Translations under genes and position numbers: made by a program | Shown here: in pieces, positions 42,294-51,700 of the stretch | Layout: each line of letters begins with the position of its first letter | Position numbering within the stretch: the stretch's first letter is position 1 | Notes under the pieces: generated by a model | Seen by the model: only the letters and a program-made list of their open reading frames with translations | Databases searched by the model: none | What the model was told of the DNA's origin: nothing | Source: an uncultured Collinsella sp. | GTDB lineage: Bacteria; Actinomycetota; Coriobacteriia; Coriobacteriales; Coriobacteriaceae | Direction of reading: 5' to 3' | Assembly (NCBI GenBank): GCA_900546105.1 | Contig: URBP01000002.1 | Span: 1 to 52,315, forward strand | DNA length: 52,315 bases

Positions 42294-43232
42294 CTAGTCG
42301 CGCAGCTCGCGGCCGGTGATCTCGAGGAACACGTCGTTGAGGGTCGGCGGTTCGGAATAAATGCGGCCGAGCGCCACGTCATGCGAACGCAGCGCATCGA
42401 GAATGTCCGTCAGGTTATGCGGGCTCGCCTCGCACGAAAACGTGAGCTGGCCCGCCGTCGCCGACAGGTCCAGGACATGCGGCAGACTCGCGACGGCACC
42501 GAGCGCCGCGCTCGGCACCTCGCCGACCTCGATCACGATCTTCTCGCCCATCTGAATCATGCGCTTGAGTTCGTCGTTGGTGCCCTGCGCCAGCACGCGC
42601 CCGCCGTCCATGATCATGATGCGGCTGCAGATCTGCTCGACTTCCTCCATGTAATGGCTGGTATACACCACCGTGGCGCCTTCGTCGCGCAAGCGGCAGA
42701 TGCCCTCCAGGATGGCGTTTCGGCTCTGCGGGTCGACCGCCACCGTGGGTTCGTCAAAAAAGATCAGCTCGGGCTTGTGCGCGATACCGCAAGCGATGTT
42801 GAGGCGACGCGCCAGGCCGCCCGAGAGCTTGCCGGGGCGAAACTTGGTAAAGTCGCCCAAGCCGACAAAGTCGATTGCCTCGTCCACCAGCGCGCGGCGA
42901 CGTTTGCGGTCGTTGACGTAGAGACTGCAGAAATAGTCGATGTTCTCACGCACGGTGAGCTCGTCGAACACCGCCACTTGCTGCGGGACCACGCCGATGC
43001 GGCGCTTGAGGTCGTAGCGAGCGGGCGTCATGGGTTCGCCGAACAGCTCAATGGTGCCCTTGTCGTAGGCAAGCAGCTGCAAGATACAGTTGATGGACGT
43101 GGTTTTGCCCGAGCCGTTGGGGCCCAGCAGGCCAAAGATCTCGCCGGGGGCGATGCTCAGGTTAAAGTGGTCGAGCGCAATAAGGTCATCGTAGCGCTTG
43201 ACGAGGTTTTCGACGTGGACGATGTCTGTCAT
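42294..43232 (-). CDS. ABC transporter ATP-binding protein, drug-export type
   Basis: A 312-residue nucleotide-binding subunit. Walker A is GPNGSGKT (37-44), the signature is LSGGLARR (Leu in place of the usual Gln), Walker B is LIFFDEP and the H-loop is YTSH. A C-terminal extension of about 90 residues is typical of DrrA/CcmA-like exporters. The ATG at 43232 follows AAGGG; a longer frame to 43298 has no ribosome site. First gene of a three-gene exporter operon, divergent from the kinase gene; about 200 bases of shared promoter region separate them. Confidence 0.94.
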   Translation of the reverse strand: MTDIVHVENLVKRYDDLIALDHFNLSIAPGEIFGLLGPNGSGKTTSINCILQLLAYDKGTIELFGEPMTPARYDLKRRIGVVPQQVAVFDELTVRENIDYFCSLYVNDRKRRRALVDEAIDFVGLGDFTKFRPGKLSGGLARRLNIACGIAHKPELIFFDEPTVAVDPQSRNAILEGICRLRDEGATVVYTSHYMEEVEQICSRIMIMDGGRVLAQGTNDELKRMIQMGEKIVIEVGEVPSAALGAVASLPHVLDLSATAGQLTFSCEASPHNLTDILDALRSHDVALGRIYSEPPTLNDVFLEITGRELRD

Positions 43233-43429
43233 GAGGCGGCCCTTCTGTTGCTTGCGGCCCGGTACGATTGCATCATCGCAGGAGCGGGCGGCGCGCACCA
43301 GTGAGCTTTGTCACGAGTGCGGGGCTTGGCCGTGCGGTCCGCCGACGCCCCCGCTTTGCCGCACGGGAGGAATGTCACGGTTGCGTGGGCGGCTCCTCCA
43401 CCACGCGCGGGTTCGCGTACAATACCCGT

Positions 43430-44575
43430 ATGAACAGGCTTTTCGACAAATCGATCGTGCTGGCGTGCTGCATTGCGGCCGCTATGGGCCTTGCTGTGGA
43501 CGCTCGCCTGGTCGCGGCGTTTTGCCTTGGCGTTATTGCCACCTCACTGGCCGAAGTCGCACAGGGAAACCGCGCCTGCCGTGCAAGCGAGGCCGCGAGC
43601 TACGCTTACATCATCGCTGCCGTCTTCGTGCCGCCATTTATGCCGTTCGCACCCCTTGCCTTCTATGACATCGCGCGACGCGTGCGCCGTGAACGCATCT
43701 GGCCCGCGCTGGGCATTGGCTCCGCTTTTGCCTGCGCGCTTGTCGCGAACCTTCGCACCAACGCGCTTACCGCTCGAACACTCCTGCTGGCCGCCATCCT
43801 TTCGGTTGCCGCCACCTTGCTATCACTACGTACCGCCCAGTTGGAGCGCGAGCAGCAGCGCATGCGCCGCACCCGCGACGAGCTGCAAGAACGTGCTCTG
43901 GCGCTCGAGGCGCGCAACCGCGATCTTGCCGATCGCCAGGACTACGAAATCGAGCTCGCGACGCTCGCCGAACGCGCCCGCATCGCGCGCGAGATCCACG
44001 ATAACGTCGGGCATCAGCTCACGCGCGCCTCGCTTCAAACCGAAGCCCTGCGCGTGGTCCACGCCAACGAGCCCGGCGTCGCCGCCGATTTCGCCGACGT
44101 CAAACGCACGGTTGACGAGGCGCTCCAGCTCGTACGCGCCAGCGTCCATGCGCTCAACGACAACGCCGTCGACCTTTCCGTGCAGCTCGAACGCATTGTT
44201 GAAGGCGCGCGCTCGGACGGCGGCCCGCAGATTGAGCTTGAAGTTATGGCCGAGCATGCGCCCGCAAATGTCGCCAACTGCTTTGCGGCGGTCCTGCGCG
44301 AGGCGCTCTCCAACACCATGCGCCACGCTTGCGCCCAAACCGTCACTGTACGGTACATGGAACATCCGTCGTTTTACCAGCTCATCGTTACCGACGACGG
44401 CACGGGCGGGGCCCAAGCAAGCGGCCGCGGCGCCGCGGAGGGCATGGGGCTCGCCTCCATGCGCGAACGCATCGAGGCGCTTGGCGGTACCTTTACCGCC
44501 GGTCCGCGCGCCGACGCCGGCGGCTGGCGTGTGTTTGCCACCGTTCCCAAACAGCAAGGAGATGAGGGCCGATGA
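43430..44575 (+). CDS. Sensor histidine kinase, NarL/DesK-type (HisKA_3)
   Basis: A 381-residue membrane kinase with about four to five N-terminal hydrophobic segments (1-135), a coiled-coil linker, a HisKA_3 dimerisation domain whose phosphorylated histidine is H190 in REIHDNVGHQL, and an ATPase domain with REALSNTMRHA and GMGLASMRERIEALGG. The extracytoplasmic loops are short, so it probably senses an intramembrane signal. The ATG at 43430 has no ribosome site but TACAAT lies at 43418-43423, compatible with a leaderless message. The gene ends with a 4-base ATGA overlap onto the response regulator and is divergent from an ABC-2 exporter it probably controls. Confidence 0.92.
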   Translation: MNRLFDKSIVLACCIAAAMGLAVDARLVAAFCLGVIATSLAEVAQGNRACRASEAASYAYIIAAVFVPPFMPFAPLAFYDIARRVRRERIWPALGIGSAFACALVANLRTNALTARTLLLAAILSVAATLLSLRTAQLEREQQRMRRTRDELQERALALEARNRDLADRQDYEIELATLAERARIAREIHDNVGHQLTRASLQTEALRVVHANEPGVAADFADVKRTVDEALQLVRASVHALNDNAVDLSVQLERIVEGARSDGGPQIELEVMAEHAPANVANCFAAVLREALSNTMRHACAQTVTVRYMEHPSFYQLIVTDDGTGGAQASGRGAAEGMGLASMRERIEALGGTFTAGPRADAGGWRVFATVPKQQGDEGR

Positions 44576-45201
44576 GGCTCATAGTTGTCGACGACGACCG
44601 CCTAGTGGTCGATTCGCTCAAGATTATCCTGGGCGCTCAGCCGCAAATCGAGGTAGTGGGCACCGGCGCCAACGGCGACGACGCGGTCGCGCTTTACGCC
44701 GAACACGCGCCCGACATCGCGCTGCTCGACATTCAGATGCCGGAACGCGACGGCCTATCGGCGGCGCGCGAGATCCTCGAGCGCGACCCTGCAGCACGCG
44801 TGGTGTTTCTGACAACATTCTCGGATGACGAGTACATTGTGTCGGCGCTCAAGCTCGGCGCCCGCGGCTACCTGATCAAGACCGATGTCGCCGCCATTCC
44901 GCCAGCGTTGGCGCAGGTCATGGACGGCAAACGCATACTCGAGGGCAAGGCGATCGAGGATATCGATTTTGATGGGGCGGGCACCGAAGCCGACGCGCCC
45001 CGCCGGCCCACAGCCTTTGCCGGCCTAACCGACCGCGAGTTCGAAGTCGCCGAGCTCATCGCCCGCGGCCTCGACAACAAGAAGATTGCCGCCACCGCCT
45101 ACATGGGCGAAGGCACCGTGCGCAACCACATCAGCTCGATCCTTGCAAAGATGGGCCTGCGCAACCGCACGCAGATCGCCATCGCCTACCTGCGAGGGTA
45201 G
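44572..45201 (+). CDS. Response regulator, NarL/LuxR type
   Basis: A 209-residue regulator with an N-terminal receiver (phosphoacceptor D53 in LLDIQMPERDG, acidic triad VDDD near 6-9, the conserved Lys in GYLIKTD) and a C-terminal LuxR-type helix-turn-helix (LTDREFEVAELIARGLDNKKIAATAY onwards). Translationally coupled to the kinase. Likely target: the divergent ABC-2 exporter operon, by analogy with other HisKA_3/NarL pairs next to exporters. Confidence 0.95.
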   Translation: MRLIVVDDDRLVVDSLKIILGAQPQIEVVGTGANGDDAVALYAEHAPDIALLDIQMPERDGLSAAREILERDPAARVVFLTTFSDDEYIVSALKLGARGYLIKTDVAAIPPALAQVMDGKRILEGKAIEDIDFDGAGTEADAPRRPTAFAGLTDREFEVAELIARGLDNKKIAATAYMGEGTVRNHISSILAKMGLRNRTQIAIAYLRG

Positions 45202-45261
45202 TTGCCCAACGACTGACCGCCCCGGCATAGCAAAATGGCTGCCACCGATTTAATACCATTT

Positions 45262-45415
45262 CAAAACTATGCCGGTTTACGGGGCTAAACTCAGGACCCC
45301 CATCCATACTTGTGTTTTTTGCAAAATGACAGCTCATCTACCTGCGGTTTTATTCTTGCAACTATCGGCATGGTTGGGGGTTCGCGATTCAGCCCCGTAA
45401 ACCGGCATAGTTTTG
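45262..45415 (+). ncRNA. Structured element A: rod-like hairpin with 25-bp arms
   Basis: Arms 45262-45286 and 45391-45415 are perfectly complementary over 25 bp. The 104-base interior aligns over most of its length with element B (45509-45666), including TCTACCTGCGGTTTT and CATGGTTG. It can form a second helix (ACCCCCATCCAT with ATGGTTGGGGGT). Arm sequences of A and B differ while both stay paired. No ORF is present. RNA or DNA-level function unknown; not recognised as a named Rfam family. Confidence 0.6.
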
Positions 45416-45460
45416 GAACAGCGGCGTCACACCGACACCCCACAAGCCATACAGAGCCAA

Positions 45461-45497
45461 AAATGATCCGTTTTCCTCCGTCCCCGGGGGATCATTT
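45461..45497. repeat. Palindrome with GGGGACGGAGGAAAAC loop
   Basis: AAATGATCC (45461-45469) and GGATCATTT (45489-45497) enclose a 19-base loop whose complement contains GGGGACGGAGGAAAAC. The same loop sequence with one change occurs at 52217-52233, and both lie exactly 36 bases before a copy of the element B left arm. Confidence 0.75.
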
Positions 45498-45508
45498 GGC
45501 GGCGCCAA

Positions 45509-45666
45509 CCACGAAATCGGTCCATCTACTACGTTTGACTCGACACCCCTGACCATACCTTCGTTTTGAACAAAACAGCAGGCGTTCTACCTGCGGTTTT
45601 GTTTTCGCGTTTTTTGACATGGTTGAGGGTAAGGGACTAAACGTAGTAGATGGGCCGGTTTCGTGG
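45509..45666 (+). ncRNA. Structured element B: rod-like hairpin with 28-bp arms
   Basis: Arms 45509-45536 and 45639-45666 pair over 28 positions. The two non-Watson-Crick positions are U-G pairs only if the plus strand is read as RNA, which points to that strand as the functional transcript. Inside, CAAAAC..GCAGG pairs with CCTGC..GTTTTG as a hairpin, and an ACCCC/GGGT-type helix sits between. Homologous to element A and to the cut element at 52268-52315. Confidence 0.6.
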
Positions 45667-45691
45667 CGAACCCTTCTCGCCAACGCACAAA

Positions 45692-45721
45692 AGCGCCCGG
45701 GGCCTTTTGGCCCCGGGCGCT
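45692..45721 (-). terminator. Intrinsic terminator of the adhesin gene
   Basis: AGCGCCCGGGGCC (45692-45704) and its complement (45709-45721) form a 13-bp stem with a four-base loop, followed on the minus strand by TTTTGTG. It starts 10 bases after the adhesin stop. Confidence 0.85.
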
Positions 45722-45731
45722 GCCAGCGTGC

Positions 45732-48700
45732 CTAGCGCTTACGGATACCCCAGACCAGGGCTCCGACGCCGGCCATGGCGATAACAAATGCCATGAGCAG
45801 TGCGGTGGCCTGCTGGTCACCCGTGGTGGGCAGGAAGCCCTTGACCGTCTTGACGATGTTCGTCACGGTCTTGGGCGTGCCGGGATCGGGCGTCGGCACG
45901 GGCGTCTCGGGCTTCTTGTACGTGTTGTTGAACACGATACCCTCGACGCTCTTGTCGCCCTTGGTAAAGGCGACGTTCGCCTTGAGGTTGCCCTCGCCGT
46001 CATCGACCACGCTGACGGTCACGGTAAAGACGGACTTGTCGTAGGTCATACCGGCCTCGTCGCCCTTGACCTCGCTGACGGTGTAGACGTACGTACCAGG
46101 CTCGTCGTACTCGAACTTGTCGAAGTTGATCTTGCCGTCGGCATCGTTGGTAACCGTAGACTCGATGTCCTCGCCAACGAGCTTAAAGCTAAACTCGTCC
46201 TTCTTGAGCTCACGTCCCTCGAGCACCTTGATGGCACCGATGGAAACCTGCGTGGGCATGGCGTGATACTTGTTGGTAAAGCCAGCCGACTCGGTAGTTC
46301 CCTCGAGCTTGTGCGTCGCGGTCAGCGCGCCTTCGCCGTTGTCGGAAACGGTAGCCACGACGGTGTAGGTCGTGCTGTCATAGGTGACGCCCTTGTACAG
46401 ACCAAGCGCGTTGGGGCAAGCCTCGCGCAGCGTGTACGTATGCGTACCGGGCGCCTCGTAGCGGATCGGGCTCAGCATAACGTTGCCGTTGGCGTCGTTG
46501 GTGCCACTGGCGACAACCACACCGTCCTCGAGCAGCTCAAACGTGAACTCGCCGACTGCAAGGTCGCGTCCAGTCAGACGCTTGACCGTCTTGACCTGAT
46601 CGGTCACGGACGAATCGGTAGGTGCCACGCCGTAGGTGTTGGTAAACGTGAAGGCAGCACCGTCGTCGCCTTCGCGCTTGACGCTCAGATGCCCAGCACC
46701 GTCGTCAGACACGGTGTAGGAAACCTTGCGCGTGGCGTTGGTGTCATTGGTCACGCCAGGGGCACTGCCGGACTCGGTCACCGTGTAAGTAAAGGTGTGC
46801 GAGCGCGGAGCGGTGGGGGCTGCGGGCTCGGGCTCGTCGCTGGGCTCGTCGGCGTTGGCATCGGTGTCGGCCTCTTCAGCCTCTGCCTCGTCGGCCTCGG
46901 CTTCGTCAGCTTCGTCGGCCTCGGCCTTATCGGTCGCATCGTCCGTCACGCCCAGAGCGCGGTTGAGGTCCTCGAGCGTAAAGTGGATCTTGCCAAAGTC
47001 CACGTTGCCAGCCGCGTCGTTGGTTGCGGTCGTGCGCTCGGGCATCGGGGCACCAGACTCGTCGGCGGTCACGGTAAAGGTGAACTTGCCCGTGATGTCA
47101 GCCGGGGTCAGGCCCTCGGCAGCTTGGAGCTTCTTAGTGCCGGTGAGCGCGGCATCGACGGCTTCGGCGCCGTAGACGTTCTCGAACAAGGGCTCGACGC
47201 CGCCGTAGTCGACCGTTGCCGTCAGGGTACCGTCACCGTTGTCGACGACGATAACCTTAAAGCCAAAGCTCCACGTTGTAGCGGAAACGCCATTCGGCAG
47301 CCCGAATAAATCTTCGTAGGCCGTGTAGTTAATGGTCCAGGCAAGCTTACCGTCCTTGTCGGTACGATGGGCAAGCCCAGCCGCCTCAAGATTGGCAAGC
47401 ATCTCGGTGTCGTAGTGCAGCGCATCAAAGCTCACATGCCCGCCGATATTGGGCTTGAGGTTTTCGTAGCCCACAAGCTCGCCCTGATAGGCAATGCCGA
47501 ACCAGAACTCGCCGTCGGCCATCGGACGACCGGTCAGGGTCTTGGTGGCGACAACCTGAGCAGCGGTACCACCAGGCGTATTGGTCGTAGCGCTGTAGCT
47601 GTTGTGGAACGGGACCAGGGCACTCTCGACCTTGTTCTCACCGCTCTTGTGGACCGTCGTATGCGTACCCTCGGGACCGCCGGAGACGGTCGTCGTGGCG
47701 GTAAGCGTACCGGCACCGTCATCGGCGACGGCGATCGTCACGGTACGCACGGCGTCGTCGTAGGTGTAACCGGGCTTGCCGTCATTCTTCTCGGCTACGG
47801 TGTACGTGAAGGTCTTGCCGGCGTCAGCCTGCGTAAACTTGACCTCATGGCCAGCCAGGATGTCGATCAGGCCGACCGTTGCCTCTGCCGTCGCAGGGGA
47901 CTTGAAGTTGTTGGCTCCGGGCAGCAGGCCAAGCGCGTTGGCCGAAGCCTCGTCGGCAGGCGTCACGGTAAACGTGAACTGACCCTCGGTCATAGGACGT
48001 CCGGAGAGGCTCTTGCTGAGCTTGAGGCCGCCGACCGCGGTGTAGTTAAGCTCAGTGCGATACGTGTTGGTGAAGCGTCCGTTTTCCTTCTTGGTGACAT
48101 TGGCGGTCAGCTTGCCCTCGCCGTTCTCGGTCACGGTCACTTCGGCGGTTGCGACATGCGCGTCATACGTCATGCCGACCGTGCTGCCTGCGTTCTCGCG
48201 GATCTCGTACTTGTAGGTTCCGGTGGCCGTGTAGCGAATCTTGCCGAACTTGATGGCGGCAATGCCGTCCTTCGCATCGTACTTGCTCACGGTTACGGTC
48301 GCAGGATCGGGGAGCGGGGCGCCATCGGGGGCGGTAATGGTAAAGCTGAACTCGTCCCCATCCGTCCACTCGCGGCCGTCGATGGCCTTGCTCAGGTCAA
48401 AGTCGAGCTCTGCGTCGAGCGGGGTCACGTTGTAGGAGTTCTTGAACTCGGCGGGCTCGGTGCCCTTCAGGACATGCTCGGCCTTGAGGGTGCCGTCGCC
48501 GTTGTCCGTGATGGTAGTCACGATGGTGAACTCGGCATCACTGTAGGTGACGCCCTTGCTGGTGGTTCCGCCGTTGACCTCGCGCAGCGTGTAGGTGTGC
48601 TCGCCGGCCTCGGTGTACTTCACGGCGCTCATCGTGATGTTGCCCTCGGCGTCGTTAGTGCCGGTGGCGACAACCTTGTCGCCCTCGACGAGCTCGAAGG

Positions 48701-51700
48701 AGAACTCGCCGTCCTTGAGATCGCGGCCGGTCAGGACCTTGGTCGCGGTGATCTGTTCGGTGACGCTCGTCTCGACAGGCGTCACGTTATAGGTATTGGT
48801 GAACGTGAAGGCCGCATCACCGTCCGGCTTGCGGGATACGCGCAGATTCCCCTTGCCGTCATCGGTCACGGTGAAGGAAACCTCGCGCGACGGCTTAGCG
48901 TCGTTGGTCACGCCAGCGACCTCACCGGACTCGGTCACGGTGTAGGTAAAGGTATGCTCGCGCTTCTCGGGCTTCTCGCCCACAGCCTTGTTAAGGTCGT
49001 CGAGCGTAAAGGTAATCTTGCCAAAGTCGACCTTGCCGTCGACGTCGTTGTGCACGCTCGTGCTCGCAGGCATAGGCGCGCCCTCTTCACCGGTCACGGT
49101 AAAGGTGAACTTGCCGGTGATATCAGCCGGGGTAAGAGCGTCGTCAACCTGCAGATTCTTGATACCCGCAAGCGATGCCTCGGTAGCATTCGTGGTGTAG
49201 GCGTTCTTGAACTCGATGCTCTTGACGTCCTTGGCGTCCTTCAGCTCGTGCGTGGCAACCAGCTGGCCCTTGCCATTATCGGCGATGGTCGTCACGATGG
49301 TGTAGACCGCGTCATCGTAGTCAATACCGCCGGCGTTGCCCTTAACCTCATGCAGCGTGTAGGTGTGCTGACCGATCTCGGTGTATTTGATGGCCTTGAA
49401 CGTAACGCTACCGTTGGCGTCATTCTTGACGGTCTCGATAACCTTCGCGTCTTCGCCGAGACCCTCGCGCAGCTCAAAGCTGAACTCGCCGGCCTTGAGG
49501 TCGCGTCCGGTCAGGACCTTGGTCACCTTGATCTTGTCGGTGACGCTTGAATCGACGGAATTTGCAGCGTAGGTGTTCTTGAACTCAGTCTCGCCCGAAG
49601 TCACCTGTACGTCAGCGCTGAGCTCGCCCTTCTTGTTGGGCGTTACCGTCACGGTGACCTCCGCGACGTTCTTGCTGTAGGCAATGCCGTCAACCGTAGT
49701 CCCGGCGTTCTTTTCGCTGACCCTGTAGACGTACGTGCCGGGCTCGGTGTATTTGATCGTGCCGAAGTCGATGACAGCCTTACCCTTGTCGTCCAGATCG
49801 TCCTTGGTCACAGACGCGGTCACGGGCGCTGTCGCGGACTCGGGTATCGGGGCACCGTTCTCGGACGTCAGCCCAAACTCAAACGTGTCCTCCTTCGTCC
49901 AGTCGCGGCCCTCGAGTACCTTGGTCAGGTCAAAGCCGGCCTTGGTATCCTTGGTATCCACCGTTACCGGCGTCATGTCGTACTTATAGCTGATCTTGCC
50001 GTTGTTGCCCAGGTAGGAGTTGACATGCGTCGCGGTCGCCTTGGCGGATATGTTGTTCCACTTGGGATTGAGTACGTCGGTCGCGGTATCGGTTTTGTTG
50101 CCGCCCACGCTCTCCTTGGTGGTGTGGAGCTCATCGATAAAGGCCAGGCGTGCGGTTCCCACAGTAAACACCAAGTTACCGTTCTCATCGGGAACAATCG
50201 CGCCGTCGAACTTCGCGGCGTCGCCGCCGATAAACTCGATGACGGCGGTGGCGGGCTTGGCCTCGCCGTTCTCGCCCTGCTCTTCAAACTTATCCTTGTA
50301 GTAATAGGTGCCGGTATCTGCCAGCGAATTCTTTGCGGGCTGCGTGCATTCCTTATCCGTGTAAATAGGAGTCTGCTTCTGGAAGTAGTAGTAGCGGTTG
50401 GTGTCGGCGGGTTCAAAGGTCGCAACCGTATCGCCCATCGCACCGTCGCTCCACTTGTTCGCAAAGAAGTTCACGGTCTTGGTGCCGTCAACGACGGTCG
50501 TATTATGCTCGATGTAATCCTTGAGCCCCGCTACCTTCTCGGGCGTAAACAGGTTGTCGAGTGCGACCTTCTTCACGCTCGAGGCATACTTCACCTGGAT
50601 GGGCTTAACGGTATCGACCGAAAGCTTGCCGTCTACGGTCTTAAAGTGACTCAGCGGAATCAACGACGCGGGAATGTTGACCGTTACGATATCGCCCTTC
50701 TGGGGATTGTCGTCGCCGGCGCGCTGCACGGTAATGAGCAGGTCCTTTGCCTTGTCGGTGAACTCGTAGGTGTCGGTATTGGTTTCTTCGTTGACCGTCT
50801 TGCTCGCCTTGGTAAACGACGTGCCGTTGATGACGACTTCGGTAAATCCGTCGACCTGCATAAAGTCGCCCAGCTCGTCGGTAAACGTGATGTAGCCGGA
50901 TTTGGTCTCGTCGTAGCCCTTATGGATTTCGGTCGGATAAGGCGGCTCCGATGTAATGGCTTGTGAGATGTCGTCGAAGACCTTCTTGAGCTCTTCGGCA
51001 TTGGTCGCCGACTTATAGTAGTCGGAGTTTTCCGCACGTGTGCCATGAGTATCCCATGCCGTGGCATTGGGGTAGTTACTCGAAACGGCGTGCATGAACT
51101 TGTTCTCTTTTTTGCTTTTTCCCGAATCCTGGATACCAGCGCTGGGGTCCGCGCCATCAAAGATGCCGATAGTATAAACGGTGGCCTTGCTGTCCTTCAT
51201 GTTCTTGGCAGCCTTCACGGCATCGTTGGCGACGTCAGAGTCGAACGTGTTGCCACTCGTTGGAGTGCCGTCAGTAAAGAACACAACGACCTTCTTGGCG
51301 CCCGCGCGACCAGAAGTGATGCCCTCAGCCAGCTGCAGACCATAGTCGGCGCGCGTGGCGCCGGCGGGCTGAATCCTCTCAATGGTGCTCTGGAGAATAG
51401 TCACATTACCGCCAGAGCAATCGGTCAGGTCCTTCATTACCTGTGTGTTATTGTAGTTGTACCATCCAAACCTATCGTTGCCGATATTGTTGGACTTCTC
51501 GCCCGCAAACTTAACAATGGCAACCCTATGTTGCCTATCGACACCCTCGATACTCTCGTTTTGCTTGGCGATGGTATCGATAAAGCAGTTGGCAGCGCTC
51601 TTGAGCGCATCGATACGCTTGGTGCGATCTCCGCCACCCATAGGATCATCCATCGAGCCAGAAGCATCCAGCACCATCACGATGTCGAGCGGCGTGGTGA

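Noticed and set aside
45262..45666. CRISPR array or retron reading of the paired hairpins
   Set aside because: Only two units, no short repeat/spacer periodicity, no cas or reverse-transcriptase gene nearby.
45663..47309. Long plus-strand frames opposite the adhesin (also 47367-49550)
   Set aside because: Antisense shadows of the repetitive FctA domains; their apparent repeats simply mirror the real gene.
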